Shown here piece by piece: positions 46,438 through 56,973 of a stretch of DNA of 64,000 nucleotides. The notes beneath the pieces were generated by a model. It ran no database searches and was not told where the DNA came from. It saw only the letters and a program-made list of their open reading frames with translations. Every line of letters begins with the position of its first letter. Within the stretch, counting starts at the first letter, position 1. Origin of the DNA: Terebella lapidaria (Eukaryota > Annelida > Polychaeta > Terebellida > Terebellidae). The DNA is taken from contig OX424559.1 of assembly GCA_949152475.1 (NCBI GenBank), positions 20,615,809-20,679,808 on the forward strand, read 5' to 3'. The position numbers were made by a program, and so were the translations under genes.

Positions 46438-47024
46438 TTTTGGTTAAGTTATTTCATGTTTCTACGATTCAATTTCTATATGATATATTTACAAGCATCC
46501 CGGTCACGTCGGTGGTGACACATGGTGGAATAATTATTGTATAAACTATCCTCTATGTGCCTCCACTCCATTACTCGTGTTCTCCTGTCCATGGCTGGCG
46601 GTCGCCTCTCAAGTGGTGTCGGGGGGTTAGCGCGGGCCGGGCCTGGGGGGCTCACTTGGTCGGTCACTCACTGGAGTACAACTTTCCGTTCTCTACTTCT
46701 TAATTTTGCATACTTTTCATCTGTAATTTAATTACCTTCACCTGATTTACTTTTCTTTTTTGTTTGTTTTTTTTTTTAAGGGGCACCACGGGAAGACAGC
46801 CAATGGTTACGTGCTGTCCCCAACAGCATATGTGTAAATACCCGAATGTCACTAGATATTGTATTACTCTGTTGGAATAAACATTATTATTATTCTCTTG
46901 GAAAACAAGATGCAAGATGTGAATATGGGCAAAAAAATGTGTAAAAATACCATAAATTAAGTCATTTTAGTAAATGTTTGTGATTTTTGATCGAGTATGT
47001 CGAAGAAACCAGCACGGTGACCCC

Positions 47025-48830
47025 ATATTTTAGGTTACCGGACCTATGGTCCGATAACCTATTGGCATGGCGTCCGTCGTCCGTCGTCGTCGTCGTCGTC
47101 CACATTTTTATCATTTTTGTTCACGGGCGAATTCTTCTGAAATTTTGCACAAAAATACTTAAAAATAATTCAAGATGGAGATATTTTTTAGTTTTTTGAT
47201 TTTCACATTTTTTTCAAAATGGCGGCCATTTTCGACGAAAAATGCCTGATTTTGGACTTTGGTGGTCATTTTCTCAAAATCTGTTCAGTAACTTTTTTTC
47301 TTTTTGATACATAACACTCCTGATATGAACTCCTATGATGTCTATAAATTTCGTTGCGCTTGAATCGCTCGAAGTGGACCATTTTGGCCCAAACTCGGCC
47401 CAAATGGGACTTTCCCATGTTAAATTCTCCTATGCTTTATAATGGGACACATTATGCCTAATATCTCACTTAATATTGAGATTAGAGACTAGGAATCAAT
47501 TGTGGACATATAGGAAATGATATATGCTGAATATTCTGATGACCTTGAATTTGACCTTTGACCCCATTTTCAAGGTCATAGGACAAAATGGCTAATATCT
47601 CGCTTGTTATCGACTTTACAGCTTAGGAATCAGTTATGAACATATAGGAAATGATATATGCAGATTATTGTCATGACCTTGAATTTGACCTTTGACCTCA
47701 TTTTCTAGGTCACAGGACAAAATGGCTAATATCTCACTTATTATCGACTCTACAGCTTAGGAATCAATTGCGGACATATAGGAAATGATATATGCTGAAT
47801 ATTCTCGTGACCTTGAATTTGACCTCTGACCTCAATTTCAAGGTCAGAGCACAAAATGTCTGATATCTCGCTTATTATCGACTCTACAGCTTAGGAATCA
47901 ATTGTGGACATATAGGAAATGATATATGCTGAATATTCTGATGACCTTGAATTTGACCTTTGACCCCATTTTCAAGGTCATAGGACAAAATGGCTAATAT
48001 CTCGCTTGTTATCGACTTTACAGCTTAGGAATCAGTTATGAACATATAGGAAATGATATATGCAGATTATTGTCATGACCTTGAATTTGACCTTTGACCT
48101 CATTTTCAAGGTCACAGAACAAAATGGCTAATATCTCACTTATTATCGACTCTACAGCTTAGGAATCAATTGTGGACATATAGGAAATGATATATGCTGA
48201 ATATTCTGATGACTTTGAATTTGACCTTTGACGGCATTTTCAAGGTCATAGGGCAAAATGGCTAATATCTCGCTTGTTATCGACTTCACAGCTTAGGAAT
48301 CAGTTATGAACATATAGGAAATGATATATGCAGATTATTGTCATGACCTTGAATTTGACATTTTTTATCCATTTTCAAGGTCACAGGACAAAATGGCTAA
48401 TAGCTCACTTATTATCGATTTTACAGCTTTGGAATTAATTGTGGACATATAGAAGATGATATATGCTGAATATTCTCGGGACCTTGAATTTGACCTCTGA
48501 CCTCATTTTCAAGGTCACAGGACAAACTGGCTCATATCTTGCTCCTCTATTGACTGCATAGCTTGGGAATCAATTGTGGACATGATATAGAAAATGATAT
48601 ACATTGAATATTTTGATGACCTTGAATTCGACCTTTGCCCCTTCATTCTCAAGGCCATAGCACAAAATTGCTAATATCTCTCTGATTATTGAATTTACAG
48701 CTTAGCAATCAACTGTGGACATGATATATGCTTAATGTTATATATGCTGAATATTCTCTTGACCTTGAATTCAACCAGTGACCTGGCTAACATCTAAAAT
48801 ATTAAATATTGTCTGGTAACCTATCTTCGG
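47025..48830. repeat. 134-bp tandem array with inverted-repeat-like ends
   Basis: Marker 'gctaatatct' recurs at 47591, 47725, 47859, 47993, 48127, 48261 and 48395 (all 134 bp apart), then 48530 and 48670 with length drift, for about ten copies. Each unit contains 'gaccttgaatttgacctttgacc' and 'ggacatataggaaatgatat'. Two unit variants (tgctgaatattctgatg and tgcagattattgtcatg) interleave. The block is led by 'taggttaccggac', a palindrome and (GTC)n at 47032-47099. It closes with 'gtctggtaacctatc' (48809-48823), the inverse of the start. Probably a non-autonomous element with an internal satellite. Confidence 0.85.
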
Positions 48831-48985
48831 CCCTTGGCCTAATTTTTCTTTTCAGTATTAGAATGCTGATTAGATAATCTATAAAATATGTTATTTTGAA
48901 GAGATAATATTCAAGAAATAACTTTCAAATTTTGACAATTCATTACCTCCCTGTTTGTGGCGTACTACGTTAAGTAATAGATATA

Positions 48986-49073
48986 CACTGAGCGCGAGGT
49001 GAATTAGAATATTATGGACCGAGCGGCGAAGCCGCGAGGTTTCATAATATTCTAATTCACCGAAGCGCGAAGT
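48986..49073. repeat. Foldback with GGTGAATTAGAATATTATG stem
   Basis: A perfect 19-bp inverted repeat (48998-49016 and 49043-49061) encloses the apex ACCGAGCGGCGAAGCCGCGA. The outer flanks GCGCGA and GAAGCGCG extend the pairing. Confidence 0.95.
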
Positions 49074-49280
49074 GTAACTTGTTTGTGAGTATTGCTCAAA
49101 TGAAACAATATAGAAGGAAACGCGGCAAGAGGCACGCATTATTTGCCACAGAGCTGACAGAATGCACACATGGATAACGCTGCATACGGATATAAACGCG
49201 TGTTCTGACCGGCTTATTTGCTGGATACAGTTGCGAAACATGGTGTCTGTGACTTACAATTCTGGTGTAACCAGATACTG

Positions 49281-49558
49281 CTTATGAAGAACAAACAATG
49301 AACCGGTGAGTAATTTACCTAACTTAGCAATATTATCATCTTGAATGCTAACGCAGGCTGCGTTTGTATAGGCCTACAAAAAATGTATTGGTAAAACCAA
49401 TTGTGTCGAAACGAAGACGTGTAATCATCCTGCATTCCTCAAATCCTTCTAAAAATTAAAACGATGTATAACCTTTTCCCATGTGTATTTACAGAACTGC
49501 TCGTATATTCACTATGACCGTTCTTCCAAGCCGATCCATGGCACAGAATGTTAGACTG
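49281..49558 (+). pseudogene. Possible start-exon pair of a relative of the SET gene
   Basis: ATGAACCG followed by gtgagtaattt (donor near 49303), then 'tttacag' and an exon at 49494-49558 ending before gtaagt. The phase joins to MNRTARIFTMTVLPSRSMAQ... and stays open. The layout (very short start exon, gtgagtaatt donor, a small second exon with a Pro-Ser-x-Ser/Ala pattern) recalls exons 5243-5254 and 6034-6078 of the large gene. No SET domain follows. Evidence is thin. Confidence 0.25.
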
Positions 49559-50166
49559 GTAAGTAAAACGGTTTTCATTTTTGTGCTTTTGATGGATTAT
49601 ATGGTCATTTGAACGTTCTGTTCGAAATTGTTTCCAAAATGCATATGCAAAAAATTTAGGCCACACATAACATTTAACAGTGAGCGTTCCCGTTTGTATA
49701 TGTTCATTCATTATTGCAGGGAAATTAAAATATGGACCTACGTGAATATGATTTCTGGAGTCTTCCCTGGGGTTCCGTTACAGATGTGGATGAACATATG
49801 TGTGGCATATCGTAGGATTGATATCAAAACTACCGGATTCCCAGGATGAATAATGGATACCATTTTCACTGGATTTCACAGACGGCTCCGCACAAGATTT
49901 ACACGAAGGATGGATGATTTCATGAAACGAATATAAAAATATTCATCACAAAACGAAACTCACGACCAGCCTGTTACAAATGAATTGTCGTCAAATATAT
50001 ATATTAATATGTATATGTATTAATATGCACTTCGTATGTGAATACGATGGCCACGTCGTCTAATAAAATCTGTCCTATTGTATTTGTTCTGTTCAGTGTC
50101 CACTCGAATGTGACAAGGCATTCGAGTTGATCGTCAAGGTTCAGTGCGCCAGGTATATAATCCGTT

Positions 50167-50293
50167 GGGGCCCAAGTATCATATCCTGCGCCTTCCTCTA
50201 TATTCAATAATGATTAAAAAGGTGCGAGAAGGATTAAATGGTATGTTTTCAGTGGGCGAGTAGTATTAAGGAGCAGTGTACGGTACTTGGGCC
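50167..50293. mobile_element. MITE-like element with ~26-bp inverted ends
   Basis: Begins GGGCCCAAGTATCATATCCTGCG and ends AAGGAGCAGTGTACGGTACTTGGGCC. The ends are imperfect inverted repeats of about 26 bp, and the core contains 'aaaaaggtgcgagaaggattaaatgg'. Related sequence occurs near 54255-54350 and, inverted, near 45845-45965. There is no coding capacity, and the target duplication was not resolved. Confidence 0.7.
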
Positions 50294-50478
50294 TATGTTG
50301 GTTATATACCTGCTAGCAGGTATATAAGTTGGATATCGACCGCTAGAGAACAATAGAACCAGTAACTAATCCTTATTTAATGCATCTTTGCTTTGTTCGC
50401 GCTGGGTCCCTATTTTCAATAAGGACCTATGTGGAGATCCTTATGTTTATGCGCGGTCTTATTCGATAATGGGGCGAT

Positions 50479-50602
50479 GCATTAAATAGGATAAGGTTCT
50501 TGGCGTACGGTCTTTGGCAATAATAACACCCTCCGCGCTACGCGCGTCGGGCATTATTATTGCCAAAGACCTACGCCTCGTACCTTATCCTATATTTAAT
50601 GC
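50479..50602. repeat. Long foldback with TCTTTGGCAATAATAA stem
   Basis: Inner arms TCTTTGGCAATAATAA and TTATTATTGCCAAAGA are perfect. Outer arms CATTAAATAGGATAAGG and CCTTATCCTATATTTAATG pair with one extra dinucleotide. The apex reads CACCCTCCGCGCTACGCGCG. The flanks (50400-50478 and 50603-50740) repeat 'aataaggacc/ggtctttatt' motifs, also partly inverted. Confidence 0.9.
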
Positions 50603-50998
50603 ACCTTTCTATTGTTCTCCGAGGTCCATTATATTTGATAATGACCTTCGTAGCGGTCTTTATTAACCGAGGAGATCTTTATCTGCCGAATGGGTCTTTA
50701 TTAAGGTGGTCTTTATCTGCCGAATAGGTCTTTATTTATGCGCTTACGAGGTTGCGGTATTTGTGATAATGACCCGTTGTATGAAGGGGACCACCGAGCA
50801 ATCTGTCCCTTCGTAAGTAAGTGGTAGCAAAAAGCCAACATAGCCCGGGGAGGGTAACGAACCCTCGTCCTCATACACCGGGGTTTTGTTTCTTTTTTTA
50901 AATTTTCAAGTTGATCACAAGATCTAGTTTTAACCAAAACCAAATGGCAAAGCTGCTGCAGGAACTGGCCAGTTTTAGACCCAAATTCATCACATTTA

Positions 50999-53472
50999 TC
51001 ATTTCATGTTGAAGGTGACATTACCACCATATATGATAATTTTCCAGGAATCCAAATCGTTCTCAGGAACTTTGTCATTGGTTTCAGGTTTATCATTACC
51101 AGACGAGACATCAGATACTTTTTGTTTCTGTTCTTCTGAAGGGCGAATGTACATCTCCACCGCCTTGCTCCTGTGACCGGTATGACCAGCCACTTGCAGG
51201 CTGTCCATACCAGACTGGAACAAGCGGGTGGCGGTTGTACACCGCAAAGAATGATTCGTGAAATAACCATCTACACCCCCTTGCTGCATAATAGTTGAAA
51301 CCATTTTTTTCAGTTGATCATGTCCAACCGGGGACTTTTCGTACCAAAAGCATTCTCCTTGCCACTTGCTACGGGGGCGCAAGTACAGTGCACTGGCGAG
51401 AGCCTCAGGACGACACTTGCTGGTGAAGATCCTAACGACACAACGGGATGGGTCCTGAACGTTTTCGTACGCCCGAACAGACTTCCGCTCTACTTTCCTA
51501 TGTTTTAGGCCACCTTGGTTATTTTTACTCATATGCTCAATATACTCCAGGTACCGACGTCCGTTTGGTGAGCGACCCAGTTCGAAATTGCTAGCCGACA
51601 AATTACGCTGTTCATCCCCCCCCCCCCCTCTTAGGCCAAACTGTACACCCAAGAGCCAAAACACCGTTTTCAGGAGTTGATCTGGAGTTTCCTCCCCAGA
51701 ACCTTTTTGTCCCACAATTGTTGCTCTTGGCTTTCAGCAACTTCCATTTTTTTACGGCTACCGACCGCAAAACCTTCTGCACTTGATTTTTTCATTTCAA
51801 CATCTAGAGAGCGTCGTAACATATCGAATTCCTCATCATTGAATACTCGCAGGTTCGTCCCCTGCATTTCAAAATATTTCTGCACAGAGCTTACAATTTC
51901 ATACGTTTTCGGAGGATATTTAGATCCATCTTGCTTGCGTACTTCGCGAACAAATTGCGATAATAAAATATTTAGTTTGGATTTTGACAACTCCAGTAAA
52001 TTGGATACATTTACATCTACGAAAACCTCTCCAATAGGTTGGTTTACCGTTATCCCGCTTCCATTGGAGTCAGTTCTGCAGCAGCTTCCATGCCCATGTA
52101 GCTTTGTACTGGGTCCGTTTACGTATAGATTCTAGGCGCACCACTCTCTCGTCAACCGGAGCACTATCCACGAAGCGATCACCTGAAGTATACTCTGATT
52201 TTTCTAACTCGTTTACACCGTTTTTTGCCGATATTTTTGCGATGTTTAATGGTATCGTATTGTAACTTGGCATACTTCACCTGGAGATCAAACGGCATTT
52301 TTCTGCAAACTTTCAGACTTCTGTTCATAGAACTGTGAGAGTTAGCAATCTACTGCAATGATAAATTTTCCCTGAAATCCTGTCGTTTGCATGTCAACAA
52401 ATATTGTTTTCCTTTGGCACGGGATGGGCGATTCTGTTCCGATAATTTGCATAGGGGCGAGGGTTTGGATTTGGGACCGCCCACGCAGGTAAACTGATTC
52501 GAAATGACTCGCACGTGCAGGCACCTTGACGACAATTGACAACCCGATCCCCCTATTATGACTAATTTGAACTTGTCCATTAGGATTCCGTCATCAGTTG
52601 TCGAGAACCAAGCAATATGTCGGCGCCCATGGTTCAAGCAAATCCTCACTTAAATAAAACTTTTGCGTTTTGAAAGAAACAGATAGCGTTCCGGCAGGCA
52701 GGTTTGTGTGAATTAATTGCCGTTTGTACCACAGATATGCAATATTCAGTTGAATAGTTCGCTCGAAGTAACTTGACTGAACTAAAAGCAAAAAACGGTG
52801 TAAACGAGTTAAAAAAATCAGAGTATAGTGCAAATTCAGTACTTTGAACTACTAATGGCACTATTCACGGGATTAATGGACAACAAACTAATATTACCGG
52901 GTGGTTTATTCCTGCGGTATGCACGCATACTCGTTGCCCCAACCAGTTCGAACATGTCCGCAAAATCCACGGCGCTTGCAACCGCTTCCTTCACCTCGCT
53001 CACAGGCACCTATTGCATCAATATCCATTTCCGGTTTAATGTACAATAACGTGGGTAATCCGAGACATATGAACCTGGTTACACTGCACGATTGCAACAG
53101 GCACTCCGTTAAAAAATTAGCTACAAGTTGCCGCCATAGAATTAGCACCTCGTCGTACCGCCTACAATGGTTCAGTATGATATAACACTAACAGTACCAG
53201 TCATTTTCCAATTACTGTATCAAAAGTATGGTACTTACCTGGAGGTCAGCAGCGCATTCTCCCTCGTTCTGGCGTTGGATGTCGACATTGTCCTCAAAGT
53301 TGGCAAGTGCTTGGGACAGCTCTTGGTCGGAGGTCTGGTCGCCCGCATCAGATAGCGTTATATCCTCAGTGATAGGCGCATATGGACTGCGCGCAGAAAA
53401 CGTGTTCTGGGTTATAAAAACCTCGTCCGCCGAATCGTAATCCATAGTGACATGTATCGTCGACTGTTCCAT
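50999..53472 (-). pseudogene. Decayed DUF3504/Crypton-type tyrosine-recombinase-derived gene
   Basis: First exon 53239-53472 (minus) starts MEQSTIHVTMDY, is acidic, and ends AADLQ before a perfect gtaagtac donor. The core follows at about 52250-51000: KRTQYKATWAWKLLQN (nTxKATkWA-type entry), LLSQFVREVRKQDGSKYPP, then the recombinase boxes. FGLRGGGGDEQRNL has the first Arg, NHSLRCTTATRLFQSGMD the His-x-Leu-Arg box, and AGHTGHRSKAVEMYIRPSEE the His and Tyr. All catalytic positions are present. The pattern is that of KCTD1/QRICH1/ZMYM-related DUF3504 proteins and Crypton transposases. A TGA follows KLLQN where Trp is expected, and the reading frame changes twice (near 52070 and near 51700), so it looks inactive. 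A 13-base C run (51616-51628, plus strand) encodes the Gly string. Confidence 0.8.
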
Positions 53473-53646
53473 GTGGAAAGGAAATGTTCTCTGCAGGCAA
53501 AAGCTTTTATAAGCACTGTAATGCACGTCATAAATCAAGTGAGACGGTCATTTTGACGCTGAGACAAACAAGTGTAGGGTATGATCTCGTGAGAAAAACA
53601 AAAAATTGTATAGCGAGTACGGAGAAAAACAAATGACGTAGTAGTT

Positions 53647-53747
53647 AAAGCCCGAGGAGCGCTCCATTACCTATTGGTATTGGAGACCGACGGCGAAGCC
53701 CGAGGTTTCCAATACCAATAGGTAATGGAGCGTGACGAGGGCTTTGA
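53647..53747. repeat. Foldback with CTCCATTACCTATTGGTATTGG stem
   Basis: A perfect 22-bp inverted repeat, 53662-53683 and 53709-53730, encloses the apex ACCGACGGCGAAGCCCGAGG. The outer flanks AAAGCCCGAGGAGCG and CGTGACGAGGGCTTT also pair. A shorter relative of the stem (ATTACCTATTGGTAATGGAG) appears at 54563-54582. Confidence 0.95.
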
Positions 53748-54884
53748 CTAATGTAAAGTCCACCAACCCCAAAAATAATCCTCCCACACAATCACTATAG
53801 CTCAAGATGCACGAGTTGTGAGGAGGTGAGCACAACTGTTTTATATAAAAGAGCCGAACGGGAAATGGCTGCATTCATTGTACAAACAAAAGTTGAAGGG
53901 ACGACATCGTATTCTTCAGGTGAAATTCACACTATAATCAAATGTTCACCATACGGTATATACTCATCCTCTGCTGTGAAAGCTGAATGCAACCAGTCGT
54001 GGATATGATTCTAACTTGCAGGCATAACTTAATCACACACGATTTCATGGATATTTCAAACAGTTGGATAGCTTACATGCCTCGGCTATGATTATAACTT
54101 GCAGGGGTATTGCTTGTTCCATTTGGATAAGCACACACAATGCGATTGAAATTGCGAAATTGGATATTGCTTCACATGCAACTAATATAATAATGGATAT
54201 TATATGGAATTGTTAGACCAGTGTCCAAAGTAACTTGTACTGCTCGCCGTTCCGCCATATAAAATAAGGATTAAAAAGGTGTGAGACGGATTAAATGTTA
54301 TGTGAGTGCTCGAGTAGTATTTATGGAGCAGTACAAGGTACCTGGCCCAAATACGCATTATGGGAGCAGAGTTCAAGCATGAATGGCTACATGTCAATTG
54401 CAATTTGTCAATTGGAAATACTGCACATACACGCATGTACACATGATTTGATCCCGTTGTGTTGCAATCAATGGAGCGAGCGAAACTTCTCTCAATATTT
54501 CACAATTGAGCTCAGCTCCAATACTACAAACATATCGCTCCAATATTCGCATGTAACTCTACATTACCTATTGGTAATGGAGAGAAAGAACAATAGAGTG
54601 ACGTCACAGGTGGACTTTACCTGGGTAAAGGCAAAACAAAAGTAGAGCAGAGTAGAAAACAATAAAGTAGAGAGGGAGATTATGGAAGTGAGAGCATAAT
54701 TTGTGTATTAAATCAGGCCTCGTAGAGCACTTTAACCAAACTACTCACCCACACTCAGTGTGCCATTGAAGCCACGTGGCACATTTTAATCATACATACC
54801 TAGAAAGAGAGTGTTATATGAAAAATCCCACGAGGCGATATTGCCCCTTATGCGTGGAACCAGCCAACAATAACTACAAGTGTA
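53748..54884. other. Gene-free stretch
   Basis: Only short open frames without motifs. It holds a relative of the MITE near 54255-54350 and a partial foldback stem at 54563-54582. Confidence 0.6.
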
Positions 54885-55625
54885 CAAACTGTGTATGCCA
54901 AAACAACAACAACACGTGTTCGTTTGCTTGAGTCATTGTCATCATTGCCGAAAGTTAATTCGGTTGACGGCACACACTGTGGGTCGAGGCAGAATTATAT
55001 AGATACCATGTTGCAATATGTTTGTGGTGTTCATACTGAACCCATATACATTTGACGATAGGTGTCAAAGCAGCGACCAAATTGGGGATATAAGTATAAT
55101 TTTCAATGATACGGATGTATGACTGGAATGAACAATCAATGATCAGTCTAGATGTATTCAATATATCATTTGCATGTAGAAGGCGCACGACAAATTTAAC
55201 GTTTATAGCATTGTATGGCATTACTAGGAGTTGTGTGAACAAACGAAATTCATTCCCTTATCATAGCCAGGATATAGAACATAAAAATGGTGTCGATACC
55301 AGGTAACACTGGCGCCACCTAGTTTAGGTTATGTATTGCTCATACGTGGGGAGCAGACGTATGTCTCACATGTACAGGCCTTGCTGAAGTGAAGCGCGAC
55401 GGGCGAATCCATTGTTCATATCCCACTCTAGGGGCGATATGAGGACCATTCCACATTATTTGGGGAGGTTCTGGTAGTTTTGGGCAATAAAATCAATTGG
55501 TTTTACTCGGTATGTATGACAAATAATACACTGTCACCCCTCGGCGATATACACGATCATCACGCCTCGCTGACGCTCGGCATGATATCGTGTATATCGC
55601 CTCAGTAACAGTGTATTATTTCACA
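54885..55625. repeat. 0.74-kb dispersed repeat, copy 2
   Basis: Second copy of the repeat at 43750-44480, same orientation. It has small indels and about one substitution in ten to fifteen bases by eye. It ends with the same foldback (55520-55621). Confidence 0.85.
55520..55621. repeat. Foldback, second copy of the AAATAATACACTG type
   Basis: Arms AAATAATACACTG and CAGTGTATTATTT, with inner arms around GGCGATATACACGATCAT. The apex is CACGCCTCGCTGACGCTCGG, with one change from the copy at 44368. Confidence 0.9.
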
Positions 55626-56724
55626 CTTAAAGCTGTAAGTATGCTATATAAAGAGATACTGTACAATCCCGTCGACCTTTTGAGACATCCCCTGAACCTT
55701 TCGTGCTGACTGGTGACGTAAGTAGGTGCCTTTGGCCTAGGCCGACCAGGGGGATTTTCGGCCGTATAAAAGGAGGGGGCGACTGGCCTACAATGTGGCA
55801 TACTCAATAGACCAAGGAGGCATACACATCGTCCTCAATATCCGTATGTAATGCATTTCATTGTGTATATCTATATTTCAGTGTTTATAGCATATTGCGT
55901 GAATGTAGGGTGTGACAATATGGGTGACATATCTGACGGAATATTTTGTAATCATATAACATTGATAGCGTCACCCTTGATAGTCTGTCCAATTGTATAT
56001 GTTGTTACAGGTATGCACCTATTGGCATGTACTCTAGGTTAGTAATATAGCATACAATGACTGAGCACTGCTCAACAACATATGAGTACAAAATTTACCA
56101 GGTCACAAAGCCTGTTTGTATGTTGTGTACAAATATGTATGATAACTTTACTGTTGATGTGGCCACATTACGGGGATATATCTATGCACGTGAATTACTG
56201 GGAACCATACAAATTCGTCACACCAATGGATAATACGTTCATTACGGCTAGGAGGGAAATATGTAGCCCTAATTATATCAGTAATTGTGTGCACGTATGG
56301 ATATTATGAAATTGTACTTTGCAGTTTGTGTGTTCTCTGACATCTGTGCTGTGGGGAACATGTCAAATGATCATCGACACACACTGCAAGAATGGCTTTA
56401 TACCACTTCGCCGTTACAGCCGACTGCTCTGGCCTCTGTCGTGGGCGGCCTGACTCGCGCCAGTGCATAGACCCGCCCACATTCGAAGCAAAACAAACAA
56501 CGCGTGGTTCTGTGGTTTTACGTTCGGTTTATCCGTCGGGGAAGATCGTGGTCGTTATCATAATATTTTTTTTACATGGTCGTTTATCTATTTATAACAT
56601 ACTTACAGCTTTAATTGCATTTAGAACAAGGAATAACCCGTGATATATGGTCCTATATGCGGTGTGCTGAAGTGTGCTCTGATTGTGGTTGTGTTCAGGT
56701 TCAGTAACATATTTTTAAAAAAAA
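55626..56724. other. Gene-free stretch
   Basis: No exon or repeat could be supported. The short frames (up to 83 codons) have no motif. A GC-richer patch at 56400-56480 has no visible function. Confidence 0.5.
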
Positions 56725-56973
56725 AATTATTTACTTTACAACAATTGATGAACAAGCATGAGCTTATATTATCATCTCTTGTTGGCGCGGATCTTGGCGT
56801 AAGGATGGTCATTAACGTGGGAGGAAACCAGAGAACCTAGTGAAAACCCACTTGCCCGGTTCGGCGACCACATACCACCTCACATACGGCCGAGGCCGGG
56901 AATCGAACCCGTGCCCAAACCGACTGCATTGGTGAGAAGTCAGCCCGCGTATGAACAGAGCTAACCGGGCAAC
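56725..56973 (-). mobile_element. tRNA-derived SINE
   Basis: The minus strand starts GGTTGCCCGGTTAGCTCTGT, with an A-box-like TAGCTCTGTTCATACG at 56963-56948 and a perfect B box, GGTTCGATTCC, at 56909-56899. These are the two internal parts of a pol III promoter. Downstream the body contains CTGGTTTCCTCCCACG, resembling the conserved central domain of several invertebrate SINE superfamilies. A T-rich/A-rich tail follows at about 56712-56735. Target duplications were not resolved. Confidence 0.8.

Noticed and set aside
50815-50885. tRNA gene or second SINE
   Set aside because: A T-arm-like GGGTTCGTTACCC is present on the minus strand, but no A box, acceptor stem or cloverleaf could be drawn.
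52350-52861. Additional exons on the minus strand between the two parts of the DUF3504-type gene
   Set aside because: Open frames are short and without motifs. No acceptor and donor pair with consistent phase was found.
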